This document shows positions 31,466-42,367 of a stretch of 64,000 nt of DNA, piece after piece; positions within the stretch are counted from its first letter, which is position 1, and each line of letters starts with the position of its first letter. The notes under the pieces are model-generated. The model saw only the letters and a list, made by a program, of their open reading frames with translations, did not search any database and was not told the DNA's origin. The DNA is taken from the NCBI RefSeq assembly GCF_001761485.1, contig NC_090771.1, forward strand, positions 2,480,001 through 2,544,000, written 5' to 3'. Made by a program: the position numbers and the translations under genes. Source of the stretch: Yarrowia lipolytica. Lineage: Eukaryota > Ascomycota > Dipodascomycetes > Dipodascales.

Positions 31466-33604
31466 CTAGGTGACAAGAATAAAGGGAGACATGGGAGAAC
31501 CTGGGCTCTTGGACCGGCCATTGTTCCCCTGGTGGTTGGGGTCGTCGAGGTCAACCGTCAGAAACTTTGTGTTTCTGCTTCTTCCGGGCGCCACGGTGTT
31601 TGTGGGATCGAACTGGTGGCTCTGGGGAGGGGTCATTCCTGTGTCTCGGTCGATGAACCCGTCTCTTATTTCTCGCCGATCACGTTCCCGCAGCTCTCTG
31701 AGACGTTGGTCGGTCTTGTGAGCCGCGTGGTCGTTGGGAAGCAGAGGAAGAGACTTGCTCCATGAAGTTGTCTCGTCTTCGTAGGAAGACGAGGCTACCG
31801 AATCAGGGTAGGGTGATCTTGTGGAGTAGTCCTTCACAGCCTTCTTCTTTACGGGGATGGGAGTGATGGGGGTATCGGGAGAGGAGCACTCTTCAGCCAC
31901 AAATGAACACACCTTGGCAGTCACTGGACGAATGTAGTTGATCTGGACGCGGTGTTTAGTGGCCTTGGGTGCATGGATGGAATCTGTAGAAGACACAGAG
32001 TCTCGGGTGGTGCCTTGGATCTTGTCAACCAGCTTGTTGAGCTTGGGGGTAGACAGAGACGAGTCAAATGATACCTTGCGCATCTCTCGAGCAAGATCCA
32101 CGTCGATAGGAGTGGGCTTGGACCTTGCGGGAGGCGATCCAGTGGCCACCGTGGCGGCATTTGACTTGATAGAACCTCCAGAACGGTTCACAGACTGGTT
32201 GGCGGATCTCTGGCCAGTAGACGCGGGGGGAGTTCCGTAGTAGTCGTCAATGTCGTAGATGTCATCTACGTCGTCGGACCGGCCGACAGACTCGACAAAG
32301 GAGAACTCGGTGGAGTCTTCGGGAGGGGGAGACGAGGCTCCAACCACGCCTCCGCCACTAGAAATCTCCTTATCTTTACCTCGGAGCAGAGAAGCCATTT
32401 GTTCGCAGCCAACAATGTTCTTGAGACGGTTGTCGTGGATGGAGAAGAGGCAGAACTCGGACGAAATCTGGTAGATTTTGTACGTCTCATTCATTCGAGC
32501 CATTTTGACAGTGGAGGGAAGGTCCACCTCCGTGGTGGAGGTGCCTGTGACGGGAGCTCTCGTGCTCTGGCTTCGATGCACATTTGCCGACGAATGGGGG
32601 TGTTCTGCAACAGAGTGCGCATGGCCAGTCGTCTGGCTTCGGTGTAGCTGGCTGGATTGGGTATGACCTCCTCCTCCCAACGTTTGAGAACGGCCCAAGT
32701 TAGGAGTACCGCCATTGTTGTTGAAATTGGGTGAAGGTCGATTAGCAGGAGAACCTCGCATACTGGGAGACTGTCTGATACCCAACCCCACGGGTCCAAC
32801 ATTGCCACTAGACTGTTGGGCAAGTTGCTTAGCAGCCTCCTTTTCGGCTTGAGACACATCAAAGGTGTTGGTGTAGTTCGCTCCAAATCCCATCGACGAC
32901 CGGTTTCGAATATTGTCCTGTAGCTGCTGCTGCTTGTGTTTCATCGACTTGGATCGTGCCAGCGACTTGGATCGCGACAGGTTCTGGCTCTTAGATCGAG
33001 ACAAAGACTTGGACCGTTGAAGACCGTCGTTTTGGGACTGTTTGGTCGTGTGAGTGGCTCTATGCAAGGAGTCCTTGATGGCGTTGAAGTAAATGTAAGC
33101 CTTGTCGATTCTGTTGTGATCAGCGGACCACTTGTGTTCCTTGCCGGCTCGCGACAGGTCAGACACTCCAGGCAGAATATCGCCACTGTAGATCTTGGCC
33201 ATGGACTTATTGAACATGACCTCGCAGCTGTAGAGGGTGAAGTTGAGGCCTAGTGGCTGGTAGTTGATCCAGGTGTTGCCTCGCATGTATTCCAGACACT
33301 TATCCCACTCCTTGGCGGCTTCCGAGTACTTTTCCTGCTCAAACAGACACTGTCCAAACAGGAAATGAGTGATGCACAGATACGGGTCCTTCTGGAGAGC
33401 TGTAACGAACCACTTTGTGGCGCGCTCGTGGTCCTCCATCTTGTAGTAGATGGCGGCAATGTTGTGGGCCACCTTGCTGACTTCTCCAGAGTATTCTGGC
33501 GAGTTGATGAGCTGGTTGAACTGCTTGAGAGCTGGAGCATAGTCTCCTTTGGAGTACAGTTCCACGCCCTTGAGCCATGTGACCACTTGTTGTAGGGTGA
33601 GCAT
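31466..33604 (-). CDS. TPR protein resembling NADPH-oxidase activator p67phox/NoxR
   Basis: A 712-residue protein. Residues 1 to about 180 are a helical TPR array (GVELYSKGDYAPALKQFNQLI, NIAAIYYKMEDHERATKWFVTAL, CLFEQEKYSEAAKEWDKCLEYM) ending in LYSCEVMFNKSMAKIYSGD...HNRIDKAY. That ending closely follows the layout of p67phox, where the same TPR module binds Rac. Residues about 195-230 contain repeated L-x-RSKS units, likely basophilic kinase or 14-3-3 sites. The rest is disordered and Ser/Pro rich, with one more ordered patch (about 360-400, ARMNETYKIYQISSEFCLF). I do not see an SH3 or PB1 domain. A role as Rac effector or oxidase regulator is inference; S. cerevisiae has no clear counterpart. 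The CTACTTGTAG motif lies about 40 nt before the ATG. Confidence 0.72.
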   Translation of the reverse strand: MLTLQQVVTWLKGVELYSKGDYAPALKQFNQLINSPEYSGEVSKVAHNIAAIYYKMEDHERATKWFVTALQKDPYLCITHFLFGQCLFEQEKYSEAAKEWDKCLEYMRGNTWINYQPLGLNFTLYSCEVMFNKSMAKIYSGDILPGVSDLSRAGKEHKWSADHNRIDKAYIYFNAIKDSLHRATHTTKQSQNDGLQRSKSLSRSKSQNLSRSKSLARSKSMKHKQQQLQDNIRNRSSMGFGANYTNTFDVSQAEKEAAKQLAQQSSGNVGPVGLGIRQSPSMRGSPANRPSPNFNNNGGTPNLGRSQTLGGGGHTQSSQLHRSQTTGHAHSVAEHPHSSANVHRSQSTRAPVTGTSTTEVDLPSTVKMARMNETYKIYQISSEFCLFSIHDNRLKNIVGCEQMASLLRGKDKEISSGGGVVGASSPPPEDSTEFSFVESVGRSDDVDDIYDIDDYYGTPPASTGQRSANQSVNRSGGSIKSNAATVATGSPPARSKPTPIDVDLAREMRKVSFDSSLSTPKLNKLVDKIQGTTRDSVSSTDSIHAPKATKHRVQINYIRPVTAKVCSFVAEECSSPDTPITPIPVKKKAVKDYSTRSPYPDSVASSSYEDETTSWSKSLPLLPNDHAAHKTDQRLRELRERDRREIRDGFIDRDTGMTPPQSHQFDPTNTVAPGRSRNTKFLTVDLDDPNHQGNNGRSKSPGSPMSPFILVT

Positions 33605-34472
33605 GGTGTGGTTGGGGCACTGTCAAACCTGCTGGAGTGCTCTACTTGTAGGTGAGGCTGGTTGGTGGTTGCACTGTTTCCGACGGTCGCCTATGGGTCT
33701 TTGCTTGATGACGCTGATGCACACTCTCCTGTGGGAGTCGCTTGAGATGAGGTTTCCGAGCTGTAAACGAATGATGGGAAACGAGAATGATGAGGAGTGC
33801 GAAATGTGAATCTATCTGCCACAAGTCGTGTTGATGATCGACACCGGTCAGGGCCACTAGATCTTGTTGTAAATAAAGTGTCAACTCAAGAGCTCAAAAG
33901 TGTGTGTTGCAAGAAGGAATGTGTGGGGGCCAAAGAGTAATATAACGTCGCTACGCGTCTATACATAATTCTGTGGGTCTCATGTCACGCGGTCTGGGAC
34001 GCCCACTTGTTCCTTACAGCTGTGACACACCACTCCCGCAGCAACAAGTCAATTAAACGCCTTGGCTCCTAATGAAACAACAAAAAACCAATCCAGGCTA
34101 CTCCGTCTTACAAAACTGGTCTCCTCATTCCGTGGGTAACCCCTTTTGGGAGAGCTTGGTCTTTGTCAGCCGTGTACGCGTGCAGTAGGGTTTGAGAGAG
34201 GTGGATTTTTGGGGCTGCCAAAGAGGTTGAAAAGGGCGTTTCGAGGCCCGAAACCCCTGAATTATGGCCAATTTTTTGCATATGGACACGTTCTGGCCAC
34301 CTTCGCAACCTCCACCACCTCTCAACCACCCGTGCTTCGTCACATCCTCACATCATCGCACGGCAGACAAGCTCTAGGAACAAGGACTAAAGTCACATTG
34401 GCTCTGATTTATGTTGGGAGGAATGCAGCATGACACAATTTCAGAGGCTAAAAAGGAAGGCAAAAAGACGAA

Positions 34473-34509
34473 ACAAGACGAGAACAAGACGAGAACAAGA
34501 CGAGAACAA
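34473..34509. repeat. 11-bp tandem repeat, about 3.3 copies
   Basis: The unit ACAAGACGAGA is repeated three times with a partial fourth. A 9-bp repeat (CAGTCCAGC-like) follows directly. Non-coding. Confidence 0.9.
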
Positions 34510-37500
34510 ACAGTCCAGCAGTCCAGCAGCCCACATAGCCTCAAAGCACCGACGTGTCTGACAGCGACAGGGGTATTTGGCTGGTGGAGGACATACGAGA
34601 GTATATATTTATCTGTGGTAGTTTCCGGGGGAGCTCCAGTGTCGAGCCCTTGCTGGTACATTCCCAGCGCATGTCTCGGCAGTTTGTTACGGGTGTCTCA
34701 CAGGCACCTCCAGACTGATACAAGTACAGACGTTTCATGTGCAATACGACTCAGTTGCGGGCTGCTTCATATTAGTCCAAATGCTAGGATGGTAATTAGC
34801 CCATATGTTTTCCAGTACGAAATGATGCGAATAATGATCTATTTGCTCCACATCTATCGTACTCGGGCTTTCGGCTACGGCAAAAGAAACGTGAGCCCTC
34901 CCCTTTAGACTTACCCGCCCTACAATCCTGCTGTAGATCAGACATGAAGATCCAAGACCACCAATCGGAATAAGTATCGTAGCTACTGTACTTTGTCGTG
35001 CAATTAAGTCATTTCGTACCTATAGAATAGACCGCTCACAACTTGAAACAATAGTGGCATTCTTTGGGTCGGATTGTGGCACATTTATTCGTTTGCTTTC
35101 CGCCTTACTCACTGCAAGCTCAAGAATGTTCCTGCGTAATAACTCGCACCCTGAAACATGCACCCCTATACTCGTTGTCGGGTATCGGACCCAATCTGTG
35201 ACAAGAATAGGAGTAATAATATTGGTCGCCGGGCGTTTGGCACGAGGAAGCAAGAGCGGAGAGATGTTCTTTATAGTCAGCACATGACATGGACAAAGTG
35301 TGGCTCACTTTTGTCTACCGTAGGGAGATTTTACGTCATACTTGGATGTGAAAATGAACAGTAAGTTAAACACGAAGATCGCGAAAATCACAATAGATTT
35401 TTCACACTTGTAATTCACGTGAGACCGAGGGAGGGAGAGTCTAGACCAAGCGCTGGCGTGCCGTTTCATAGATGCAGAAACCAACATGGACAAAAATAAT
35501 ATCGCTTTGGCAGGTCAGGGCCCGAGAAAGTGTGCTTTTGAAACGCATCTCCGGTAAGTACGAGTATTGTTAGATCGACGTATGAAAAGGAGTGCTAAGA
35601 ACACCGCTAACCACTCGTAATTCGGAAGCACAATAGTGTCCTGATCGGTCATAAAGACGTTATGTCGGTGGAGTTCGGAGGCTAGCCGCATAACTGGCGC
35701 CCCACGTGGTTCGGGCCGTGTGATCTGGACTGTACTGAATGTACAGTGGGAAGATGTAGATCACCATGTTTACCACACTGAATCATCGTCGGCTTATTTT
35801 TAACATGAAACAGTAGCTACTGTACTTGTAGGCTACGTACTTGTACGTACAAGCAGGGTAAGTCGGACTATAGTAGAATGAAGCAGACGGCCAAACAGAA
35901 CCGAGCCTGTACTTGTCGGTGCTTTTTCCACGATGGACACACGCAGATCGTGCACCTCCTGTTTGAATGCTCACAGTGGTCCCTACAGCCAGATCCAGAT
36001 TCAGCCAGATCTTCATTATGTAATCGGCACTTGGTGCATGTTCATAGACTTACAGTATGAGTACTCTTACCGGCACTTGTAAACGTTCTCGTAACACCAC
36101 CATGCGCATTATCGTGCTCTGGTTACGACCATAGCGTACGTTATTACATATAGCACCGGTACAAGTACATGGCACAGGATGTACTGTACCAGTAGGTACA
36201 AGAACCCACCATCGCTGTCTGGATGGTGTAACAGCACCCACCACTGCCACCAGACTCACACCTGAAGCGCGTTTCACGCTGTGGTGTTTTTCTGCTCACA
36301 GCAGCAACCGCATGGTACATGAGAATGGGTCTCCCCGGTGACGGTGATAGTCAGTATTGTGGGCGAGGCTGTAACCATTCCACTGAAAAAGAAACGACAG
36401 GGTGGGAGGGCTGCCATTGTATCAGTATCAGACTGTTTAGTAAGGAAAACTGTACGTACAGCAAATTGTACGAGTGCAAGTTTTATAATGCAATTGTACC
36501 AAAGGTGCAAATATTACACCAATATATGTAGTTAATCACATGACCAGCTCCCTTCTCCACCTGACTGGAATCACCTTCCCTCAGTCTCTCGCCATGTACA
36601 AGCAGCTTCTTCTCTAGATACAGCACGCGTTGTGCAAAGCTAAAAGTGGCTCTTTCGGGCGACCCAGTGTCCAGAAAAGTCTTGATTAAAAAGCCTAAGC
36701 CACGCTAAATTCCGTCTGATAACTACATATTCAACCTTGACGGCGTTTGGATTCAATTCGGTGCGTATAGAATGTGTGCTTATTGGCAAGCTTGCCTGGG
36801 GAGTGCATTTCCGACAGGCGACTTGGGTACAGTTTTGCAACGGTGTCCTGGGCTTGTTTGTCCCGTCCGGCCTATTGCTTGTCCCTAGCTTGCTGTTTGG
36901 CCCTGCCTTCGTGCCGTGTTTACCCTTGGGTATCGTAGAGTATGTACGATACATTCCACAAGCCCTTTGTATACCCTGGCCTCCATCTACTGCAAATATA
37001 CGAGGAGCCTTGCACCCTGGTGGGTAACGAGACAAGGAGACTTGCACTACGAATACCAGCACTTGTACGGTATGGTATGTACGTCAATACTACTGCCTCA
37101 CGGAGCCATCGCATTCTTTGTCCTACCAGGTACGGGTATACCAGAAGATGTGATCGGAAACATCTTCTTATAGGTATCGGTACTCGTACTATCGCACTAT
37201 AGTCGTGCCCGGTCACTAAGCTATAACTGCCAAACAACGTAGCAGTCTAATATCAAGAGTTTAGTGGCCCGGAACCACCGGTCGCTCTCTCTCCCGGACC
37301 TCTCCAGGCTCATTGTAGCATAGCCGTAGCAACATTCACCTAACCCAACCAATATATGCCGGGATCGACCAAGTCAGGCTGACAACCGCCGTCGTAAAGC
37401 TACATAGGAACGCGACACCCACTGTGGAGCTAAACATGTCATGGAAGACAAGCAAAAGTACATACGGTACAAGTGTACAAGCAATGGAATACGTGATGTC

Positions 37501-38142
37501 TACCGGACGTCGAATGGCCGGATCAGGTCATTGTCTGACGTCACTGTCTGAGTGTATCGTACGCCATCCAATGCAACAAGCCTTAAGGTATCGACAACGA
37601 AGAAGTGAGAATGAAGCCCCATCTGCCCCATTCTGTCCCATCACGTGACGGGGAAAGCCTCTCCCGGCCCATCTGTATACAGAGCGCGGCCTCACCAAAC
37701 CTACCGTGAGCCTTGTTCGCGTTGGTTCGCGCTTGTCAACGCTTGTTCACCCACTGTTGTGTTTTGGTGTTTGACTTGTGCCAATGTTTAGACCTTGTTT
37801 GTTTGTTTGCACGCTGTTGGGGCAACCGAGGACCATTAGGGTTCGGTCTCAGATGGAATGGGCCCGAATCGGTAGGTTCCAAGCCCTATTGTCCCAATTG
37901 GAGCCAACCTTATTTGACTCGCGAGCGTGGGTTTTTGGCGACCCAAACAAGAGACGGTGGCTAACGGCGGATGGAAGGCTCCATAGAGCTGCTAAGACCG
38001 CAAAAAGAGCGGTGTTGGGATTTATGGGCCCCGGGAAGTAGGGCCAGATGCCTTTTCTGTTTGTTTGGCCCACCAAAACCCGCGTATAACCCACCGCTGT
38101 CACGGAGTGCTGTGCAGTAGCATTGGCTGTTTGTATGTATCT

Positions 38143-38196
38143 CTGTGCGCTGTGTGCTGTGTGCTGTGTGCTGTGTGGGTGTGTGTGTGTGTGTGT
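38143..38196. repeat. GT-rich microsatellite in the cyclin upstream region
   Basis: A TGTGCTG-type unit repeated about four times grades into an uninterrupted GT run. It lies about 570 nt before the cyclin ATG. Confidence 0.9.
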
Positions 38197-38760
38197 TATT
38201 TTACACTGCTTGCAAAAAAGCATCAAAACATTATTTGGCACACAAATGCAGACATACCAAAACATAAACACCACACTGAAGCCTGCACTTATCACCACCA
38301 CACACATTACGTTTGGACTCTTCATCCTGACAACTGTTGTGGTATAGGAGAGAAGGAGAAAGTCACCCCTCGTCGTCATTCACGGCAATCAACAATCTTC
38401 AACCAACAATCTGCGACACTGTCTCACGCGCCCTCTCTACATTCGTTACCATCTGACCGTATAGACGATACATCGACACAGCAGACACAAGTCACACATC
38501 AACAACACATCCAAGAACCGACAAACAACAACAGCTCATCTTGCACACAACCCACAACTTCCGCTAATCGACAGCCTATGCATTCTCTCTAGTCATTGAA
38601 GTCACCGCCAAAACATTCATTTTAATCTTCCCTCACTAATATCTTCAGTAATAGTAATTTTCGACCTCTTCGACCTCATTGACAACATCGAACCACTTCC
38701 GCTTCTTTTTTTATTCATCACCTTTGACATTTATTCTCGACTTACACAACACATGCCATA

Positions 38761-40098
38761 ATGGACAGAGTGAGTACCTCCACAGCAATGTTGTCACCTT
38801 CCCTACTAACACAGACACGAACCCACGACGAAAACTCGCTACATGAGTACAGAAAGCCGACTGCGGCCGGAGGAGCCCCCACCAAACGAGTGGCACTCGG
38901 AACAGTGACCAACACCGCCTCGGTGGCTACCAAGGCCAAGGTTGCCATCTCCAAGCCACCCCAAAGAATCACCCGACAACCATTAGTCGCACAGAACCAA
39001 AACATTCCCCCATTAGCAGCACAAACGTCAACTACCTCGCTTGTGCAGCCGTGCCCTGGTTCTGACGACACCGTGGACGAGGAGGTGGACACACAGACGG
39101 CCGATGTTGAGCCAACACAGATAGAAGACGACTTCTACGAGTCCGACGAGGAAGGCCCCACCCAACGATTTGCTGTGTCGGAGTCCAACCCCCAGGCGCT
39201 GTACCCCGTGGTCGACAAGGAGTCCATGGCCGAGCTCAACCGAGTGGCCACCTACTTTAGCACAAACAACGGCGTGGATCTGGATGAGAACGACGACGAC
39301 ACTTACGACATTAGCATGGTGGCAGAATATGCGGAGGAGATCTTCACATACATGAAGGAGCTGGAGGTGCGGTTCCAGCCCAACCCCGGATACATGGACT
39401 CGCAGACGGAGATCCACTGGGCCATGCGGTCCATTCTGGTGGACTGGCTGGTGCAGGTGCACCACCGGTTCTCGCTGCTACCCGAGACTCTCTTTCTCAC
39501 CATCAACTACATTGACCGGTTTCTGACCATCAAGACAGTGAGTCTCAGCAAGCTGCAGTTGGTTGGCGCGGTGGCTCTGTTTGTGGCCGCCAAGTACGAG
39601 GAAATCAACTGCCCCAGCGTGCAGGAAATCGCATACATGGTTGATAATGGCTACCATGTAGACGAGATTCTCAAGGCCGAGCGATACATGATCGACTTGC
39701 TGGATTTTAATCTAGGGTGGCCCGGCCCCATGTCGTTTCTGCGACGAACTTCCAAGGCCGACGACTACGACCTGGAAACCCGGACTCTCGCCAAGTATTT
39801 ATTGGAGGTGACCATCATGGAGAAGACCTTTGTTGGCGCCCCACCATCGTGGCTTGCTGCCGCAGCACACTTTCTGTCGCGGCGCATGCTTAACCGTGGC
39901 CATTGGACCGATGGCCACACTTATTACTCTGGCTATACCGAAAAGCAGCTGCTGCCCGCCGTCATGCGGATCATCCAGTGCTGCCGGGACCCGCTTACCC
40001 ACCACAAGGCCATTTTCGAGAAGTACAAGGACCGCAAGTTCAAGCGTGCATCGGTCTATGTGCAGGAGTGGATGGACCATGAGGAAAACAACCACTAA
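38761..40098 (+). CDS. G2/M B-type cyclin with a 45-nt intron after codon 3
   Basis: A mitotic cyclin that binds and activates the Cdc28/Cdc2 kinase. The cyclin box begins around MRSILVDWLVQVHHRF, the hallmark of B-type cyclins, and continues through LFLTINYIDRFL, LVGAVALFVAAKYEE and the second cyclin fold (LAKYLLEVTIMEKTF...SWLAAAAHFLSRR). The N-terminus carries a destruction box RVALGTVTN (R-x-x-L-x-x-x-x-N). A near-perfect intron lies at 38770-38814: GTGAGTACC right after ATGGACAGA, and CTACTAACACAG at the end. Its 45 nt are a multiple of three without stops, so both forms are open. The spliced product (430 residues) starts MDRTRTHDENS with the D-box at 28-36. The unspliced one has 445 residues. 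An acidic stretch (about 90-115) precedes the box. Function is sure; which CLB orthologue is not. Confidence 0.93.
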   Translation: MDRVSTSTAMLSPSLLTQTRTHDENSLHEYRKPTAAGGAPTKRVALGTVTNTASVATKAKVAISKPPQRITRQPLVAQNQNIPPLAAQTSTTSLVQPCPGSDDTVDEEVDTQTADVEPTQIEDDFYESDEEGPTQRFAVSESNPQALYPVVDKESMAELNRVATYFSTNNGVDLDENDDDTYDISMVAEYAEEIFTYMKELEVRFQPNPGYMDSQTEIHWAMRSILVDWLVQVHHRFSLLPETLFLTINYIDRFLTIKTVSLSKLQLVGAVALFVAAKYEEINCPSVQEIAYMVDNGYHVDEILKAERYMIDLLDFNLGWPGPMSFLRRTSKADDYDLETRTLAKYLLEVTIMEKTFVGAPPSWLAAAAHFLSRRMLNRGHWTDGHTYYSGYTEKQLLPAVMRIIQCCRDPLTHHKAIFEKYKDRKFKRASVYVQEWMDHEENNH

Positions 40099-41278
40099 GA
40101 TACCATATATATTCTATACTTTCGTTAATAATACTTTCACGGTAATATACCGCCCACGACAATGAGTGGTCGAAGTCATGAGCAGACAACAGTAAGCGGT
40201 TGTCATTAGTAGGAGCTGTTTGTCGTCAGTAGTATTCTGAACACCACTCCACACACAAGTGAGGACCTCGTCTTGGTCGTTCGGGTAGCTACAAGTACTT
40301 GTAGGAGGCTCCTTGTTGTAGACCTGGGACGCGCGATTCGAGGGATTTGAATACGACGACACTGTACGACAGTATTGCGCGCAAGTACTCTCTATGATGC
40401 CTTGATCGAAACCGGCCCCAAGGGTGAATATCGCTATTTGTCTCAGAGTGTCGCGCTCTGTATTGTATTGTACATACATATCGTTGCCTGGAGTGCTTCC
40501 ATCCAGAGTCGCCTGTATAGCTGGGGTTCTTGGACTCGTACTCATAGCTAGGGGCAATGAGAAATGCAGATCCGCCTCCTCCAGTCTTATCCTCTCCAAT
40601 TGCCCACTGTACTACTGTGTCTGTACTGTGTGTCAATTCTCGTCTGTGCTGTACCTATTGACACGCGCAGATCGGCTGTATGCTTTGCCCCTGGGCTCGA
40701 ATACATCACCGTATAATGGGTATCTGGCAGAATGAAGCGACATAAGTCCGGGGATTTGAAGTCACGTGAATTTCTTGACATTTGTGATCGGATAAAGTGC
40801 TCAATCAGATTGACGACGAGTGTTGGTCTCGTACAACTCGTTTTGGTCTCGCTTGGACCATCTAAAATGTCTCAGGAATGCGTCAACGTCGCCTTGTTAG
40901 ACGCTAAAAATAGGGTGACTGGGGGTGCTCGTAGTACGTGATTTGCAGCTATTGACTACGCAACAAATTAAAATGGGGTATTTGGAACAGGACCACTGAG
41001 ACGATGGTTGTTTTTTTCGGCTTTTGGTTGGTCTAGACTCCCCCTTCTATGTCAATTCGAGCTGTGCTGGTAGGTTCACAGTTGTATATGTACTAGTACA
41101 TACGATTATATAATGCCTAAATGAGTGCCATTATAGTTGTGCTATTAAATGCACACAAGTGTCATCTACAGTATGTACAATACTTGAACAAGCACTTTAA
41201 CCTATTCCTCTATCATTGTTCTATATATCTATGCTAGCTTGAGAGCCGATTACTGTGTCCCTACTGTGTCTCGAGTTC
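40099..41278. other. Convergent intergenic region
   Basis: Lies between the 3' ends of the cyclin and Kelch-BTB genes. It holds one compact inverted motif GCTACAAGTACTTGTAGG near 40288-40306 and GTAC-rich stretches near 41085. No gene is seen. Confidence 0.6.
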
Positions 41279-42367
41279 TTACTGTACAGACAATGCGAAC
41301 ATGTCTGAGCAGAGCGTCGACAAAAGACCAACCCGCTCCAAGTCCTGGAAAGCCTGCACTTTAGACACCTTGTCTCGTGACTCGAAGCAGAGCCGGGCAA
41401 ACTTCTGTTGAACGAGCTGGTTTTCTGCCACGTAGCCCCGGTACCAGAACAGCACTTGCTGGTGGGTGGAGTAGGCTGCTGAGTTGCAGATTTGAGAGGT
41501 GCAGATGTCTTCCAGTTCCGGTAGGTCGTAAATGTGGGCCAGAATCATCACGCCGGCAACCGTCTCTAAGTCCAGCTCCTCAATTGAGTCGGTGTAGAGA
41601 TAGTGGATTAGAGCCTTGACCCATGGGAAGGGTTCTTCGATGTGTAGGCTTCGTGAAGACGACTCTTGCATGCCTGAGTCGTACAGGTTGGCAAAATATT
41701 TCCATCTGGCATATAGAACGGCCGTGTGTGCATTGAGACTGACTGTTTTGGGCTTCTCGTCGCCTTCCTGTCTGTCTTCAACTATCGTGTCTCCTCCACT
41801 GTCCACTCCTGAAATTGTGAAGTCTGTACACTTTCCCTCCTTGTAGAGGTTGTAGAGCCCGTTGACTAACGACTGAGACTTTGAATCGGGCCCCGACTTT
41901 GTGCGGTTGGCCATTCTCAGCACTGTTCGGTCAACCTTGGATTTTTCTATGCCGTGGTAAATACCATATTCACCCGAATCGCCAATGTAGAGCGATCCCA
42001 GTTTCTTGGGGATGTTGGAGTACTCCTTGAGCTCGTCGCGTTCAATCCAGACGCGTTTGCTGAGGTCAAAGACGTAGTACTGAGTGAGAGACGAGAACTC
42101 GGAGGATGTCTTCGGAGACCGTCCTCCAAAAACAAGAACCAATTCATGGTTGAGCGGAATAGCTGTATGTTCTGCTCTGAGGCCGATACTGTGTTGCTTT
42201 GAAGCTCGGTAGGGCTCCTCCTTGCTCAGAAACGTCCAGGCTGCGGTTTTCAGGTCGTAAAGATACACGTCGTCAGTGTAGCACAATTCGTCATCTTTGA
42301 GAGCCAGGCCTCCATGGTGAAACACAATGTTTCCACACACTGCTGCTGCTGAGCGGATTAGAGTCAT
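41279..42367 (-). CDS. Kelch-BTB protein
   Basis: A 362-residue protein. The N-terminal half has Kelch-type blades with paired glycines and conserved aromatic positions: GNIVFHHGGLAL...DDVYLYDLKTAAWTFL and HELVLVFGGRSP...YYVFDLSKRVWIE. Only about two blades are plain, fewer than a closed propeller needs, so either further blades are degenerate or the protein dimerises. The C-terminal half is a BTB/POZ domain (about residues 175-290): CTDFTI, LNAHTAVLYARWKYFANLY, then VKALIHYLYTDSIEELDLETVAGVMILAHIYDLPELEDIC. The order Kelch then BTB is opposite to animal KLHL proteins but usual in fungi, for example the S. pombe Ral2 type. A role as Cul3 adaptor or as a cortical scaffold in Ras/morphology signalling is inference. 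Confidence 0.85.
   Translation of the reverse strand: MTLIRSAAAVCGNIVFHHGGLALKDDELCYTDDVYLYDLKTAAWTFLSKEEPYRASKQHSIGLRAEHTAIPLNHELVLVFGGRSPKTSSEFSSLTQYYVFDLSKRVWIERDELKEYSNIPKKLGSLYIGDSGEYGIYHGIEKSKVDRTVLRMANRTKSGPDSKSQSLVNGLYNLYKEGKCTDFTISGVDSGGDTIVEDRQEGDEKPKTVSLNAHTAVLYARWKYFANLYDSGMQESSSRSLHIEEPFPWVKALIHYLYTDSIEELDLETVAGVMILAHIYDLPELEDICTSQICNSAAYSTHQQVLFWYRGYVAENQLVQQKFARLCFESRDKVSKVQAFQDLERVGLLSTLCSDMFALSVQ

Larger units (their letters stand above)
33605..38760. other. 5.1-kb non-coding interval upstream of the B-type cyclin
   Basis: Divergent interval between the TPR gene (-) and the cyclin gene (+). Many frames of 60-175 codons exist, but they begin at GTG/TTG or run through simple repeats and show no protein signature. 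Contents are an 11-bp tandem repeat (34473-34509), dense ACTTGTA/GTAC motifs at about 35820-37200, and a GT-rich microsatellite (38143-38196). A pyrimidine/CA-rich leader of about 350 nt runs up to the cyclin ATG. Such length suggests complex regulation of the cyclin or an unannotated RNA. Confidence 0.6.

Noticed and set aside
36640-37062. 140-codon minus-strand frame
   Set aside because: Starts at GTG, overlaps plus-strand frames of equal length and contains simple motifs; no family resemblance.
38065-38592. 175-codon plus-strand frame before the cyclin
   Set aside because: Starts at TTG and translates the GT microsatellite and CA-rich leader; no protein character.
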